Source of the DNA: Myxococcales bacterium
GTDB lineage: Bacteria; Myxococcota_A; Bradymonadia; Bradymonadales; Bradymonadaceae
DNA: 5,166 nt
Direction: 5' to 3'
Assembly: GCA_007120615.1 (NCBI GenBank)
Contig: SKNI01000148.1
Coordinates: 1-5,166 of the forward strand
Shown: one piece after another, positions 5,159-5,166 of the stretch
How the letters are laid out: every line of letters starts with the position of its first letter
Numbering within the stretch: position 1 is the first letter of the stretch
Notes under the pieces: model-generated
Told to the model about the DNA's origin: nothing
The model's database searches: none
The model's input: the letters and a program-made list of their open reading frames with translations, nothing else
Position numbers and translations under genes: made by a program

Positions 5159-5166
5159 TGAACAGC

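Larger units (their letters stand above)
4990..5166. other. Non-coding end of window
   Basis: No convincing gene follows the stop at 4989. A frame at 4901-5107 overlaps the previous gene and has no ribosome binding site or protein-like composition. The stretch holds the second copy of the 19-nt repeat (5064-5082) and two adjoining hairpin-forming segments (5125-5158). No T-tract terminator for the paralogous pair is visible before the window ends. Confidence 0.5.

Overview
The window is from the chromosome of a Gram-negative bacterium with moderate-to-high GC. Three proteins carry Sec signal peptides, one has an N-terminal membrane anchor like those of TonB-type proteins, and one looks like an outer-membrane beta-barrel. 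The roadblock-like protein and the DGPF/SnoaL protein would suit a deltaproteobacterial lineage such as Myxococcota or Bradymonadota. That placement is a weak inference, because no marker gene is present. I see no rRNA, tRNA, CRISPR array, transposase or phage gene.

Layout: (1) Positions 1-737, minus strand: 5' part of a gene for a secreted, probably outer-membrane beta-barrel protein that runs off the left edge. (2) 738-872: gap with a perfect 29-bp direct repeat (period 33 bp). (3) 873-1778, minus: a single-pass anchored periplasmic protein with a Pro/Glu-rich stalk and an eight-cysteine C-terminal region. (4) 1779-2243: a 465-bp divergent intergenic region with several small repeats and no convincing gene. 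(5) 2244-3029, plus: a fusion of a YciI-like DGPF domain with a SnoaL/NTF2-like domain. (6) 3084-3119: a strong bidirectional terminator between convergent genes. (7) 3137-3550, minus: a small cytoplasmic roadblock/LC7-like protein. (8) 3551-3832: divergent intergenic region with a 14-bp perfect palindrome. (9) 3833-4387 and 4384-4989, plus: two tandem paralogous exported membrane proteins whose reading frames overlap in ATGA. (10) 4990-5166: non-coding end with a 19-nt repeat shared with region 4 and a GC-rich hairpin.

The genes fall into at least four transcription units. The two left-hand genes share a strand and could be one unit with a 135-bp gap. The DGPF/SnoaL gene is alone and ends at the shared terminator. 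The roadblock-like gene reads toward the same terminator. The paralogous pair is an operon with probable translational coupling, and its products could form a heteromeric envelope complex. I found no evidence that all six genes form one system. The most distinctive items are the uncharacterised paralogous pair, the domain fusion, and the repeats at 777-838 and at 1942/5064.
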